Of a stretch of DNA of 64,000 nt, positions 62,822 through 64,000 are shown one piece after another. Source of the stretch: Whitmania pigra (Eukaryota; Annelida; Clitellata; Hirudinida; Haemopidae); contig JAJTWR010000293.1 of assembly GCA_021613335.1 (NCBI GenBank), positions 662,501-726,500 of the forward strand, written 5' to 3'. The position numbers were made by a program, and so were the translations under genes. Each line of letters starts with the position of its first letter. The first letter of the stretch is position 1. The notes beneath the pieces were generated by a model. The model saw nothing but the letters and a program-made list of their open reading frames with translations, was not told the origin of the DNA and did no database searches.

Positions 62822-64000
62822 CTACTGCCAGTCGTCGTCGTCGTCGCAATCGTCGTCGTCGTCATCCTCCGAGTCACTGCAAACGTTCTTGCGTCTCTTG
62901 GGCTTCTTTTTGTTTTTCTTGTTTGAGGATGGTTGGTTGTGGCAGGAACGACCGGAAGAAGTCGTCTGGCGATTGTTGCTGCTGCTGCTCCCGGTGCCGG
63001 ATTTCCGTGACTTGCTCGGAGGAGCAGACGATCGTTTGGCAGTCGAGTGCTGGAGGGAGACGAAAATTATTGAAAATTTGTTCTCAATATTTGAGCTGGT
63101 CGATTTTAAGAACAGTAGAAAATGTGGTGATTAATTTATATTATTTTTTTTTATTGTATATCCATTTAATTATATTTATTACTCATACATTTATTATTTA
63201 CGCTAAGTGCAATATGATTATTTTTTAGCACTAAAATTATCTATTAATTATTAGATAATTGTTTGGCAACACCCGATGCAAAGAGTGAACTGACCGGCGG
63301 TCCATTTGTGGTGGCGTTGAGGATGCTGCCGTCCTGGACGTTGGTTGCGGTGGTTGTGGTAGGCGAGGCATCGTCGTCCATGTCTTCTTTGTCTATGCTA
63401 GCCATTAGTTCTTTGAACTGGAGAGAATAACATCATCATCATCATTATTATCATAATTGTTACTATCACCATCACTACCGTCATCAGCATCATTATCGCC
63501 ATCAATATCATCATAATTCCTCACATTAAGGTAGGCGTTGACGATCTCCCTCCTGTGTTCGGCATTCCTCTGACACAGAGGTTCGGCTCTGGCGAGGAGT
63601 TCGAGGACCTGGGTGGGTTGGAACTTCAGCCCGTGTTTGCGGTTGACGGACTTCTCGTAGGCCTTGAAGTCCATCGGGGAATACTGCTGGATTTTACTGG
63701 AGACGACAAACAACAATGACAATGTATCGGAGTCAAGGCGAATTGTTTTTGTTGCACAATGCATTTATGAAGAAGGCAGCAAGGAAATGAATGACCAAAA
63801 TCAATACTAGTTATAATCATAATAGTTAATCTTTATTAGTATTATTAATTAAAATTAACCATTAAATAATTAACAAATATAAATTATAAATACTATGAGC
63901 TAATTACTATAAACAACAATTATAATAATGTCGATCATCACAGCAAGAATGCTCACTTGTCCGTGAATCCGTACATCTCCTTGAGATGTTGCTTGAGTAC
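62822..64000 (-). CDS. Unrecognised protein, 3' part, basic and acidic tail (runs off the window)
   Basis: Family not recognised. Exons on the minus strand: 63957-64000 (continues beyond the window), 63525-63696, 63295-63417, 62822-63049 (TAG); all phases agree. About 188 residues are visible. The first two encode a helical segment (KQHLKEMYGFTDN, then YSPMDFKAYEKSVNRKHGLK and LELLARAEPLCQRNAEHRRE). The third is low complexity (Thr/Ala/Asn). The last has a Ser/Lys/Arg-rich region (KKNKKKPKRRKN) followed by an acidic tail DSEDDDDDDCDDDDDWQ, as in chromatin or nucleolar proteins. Nuclear location is inferred from composition only. A CAT-rich array lies in the intron at about 63431-63515. Confidence 0.75.

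Overview
The window is animal nuclear DNA: intron-rich genes with GT-AG junctions, AT-rich spacers full of trinucleotide microsatellites, a tRNA-derived SINE family and DNA transposon remains. The gene set (stomatin/MEC-2, cytoplasmic-type actin, Neverland/DAF-36 Rieske oxygenase, adducin) fits an invertebrate. A spiralian such as an annelid or mollusc is my guess and is inference only. No bacterial, viral or organellar gene was seen. All gene models were spliced by eye; most junctions keep reading frame across exons, and the exceptions are stated.

Layout. (1) 3551-18139, plus strand: a stomatin/MEC-2-type gene in seven visible exons. Its 6.3-kb intron (8990-15262) holds two complete actin genes on the minus strand (9260-10658 and 12483-13692), each with a TATA box and a CArG box. 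(2) 19867-29203, minus strand: a six-coding-exon Rieske oxygenase gene of the cholesterol 7-desaturase family with a probable non-coding first exon behind a TATA box; it converges on the stomatin gene. (3) 29204-35433: a long gene-poor stretch with two opposed (TAA)n/(TTA)n arrays and a Helitron-like element into which a 442-bp hAT element has inserted with a perfect 8-bp target duplication. (4) 35456-42746, plus strand: a complete 16-exon adducin gene. (5) 45353-50924, minus strand: a single-pass receptor with CUB, two MAM and one LDL-receptor class A domain and a long tyrosine-containing tail; its first exon was not found. (6) 52674-55966, minus: an unrecognised compact multi-exon gene. (7) 56520-57173, minus: a small Cys/His-rich basic protein. 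(8) 58493-60061, minus: a tentative unrecognised gene. (9) 62822-64000, minus: the 3' part of an unrecognised nuclear-type protein with a basic then acidic tail, running off the window.

The genes do not form an operon or shared pathway. Adducin, actin and stomatin all act at the membrane cytoskeleton, but their closeness may be chance. The most notable structural points are the actin pair nested inside the stomatin gene, the intron presence/absence between two otherwise identical actins, the nested hAT-in-Helitron insertion, and microsatellite or SINE tails that abut splice donors.
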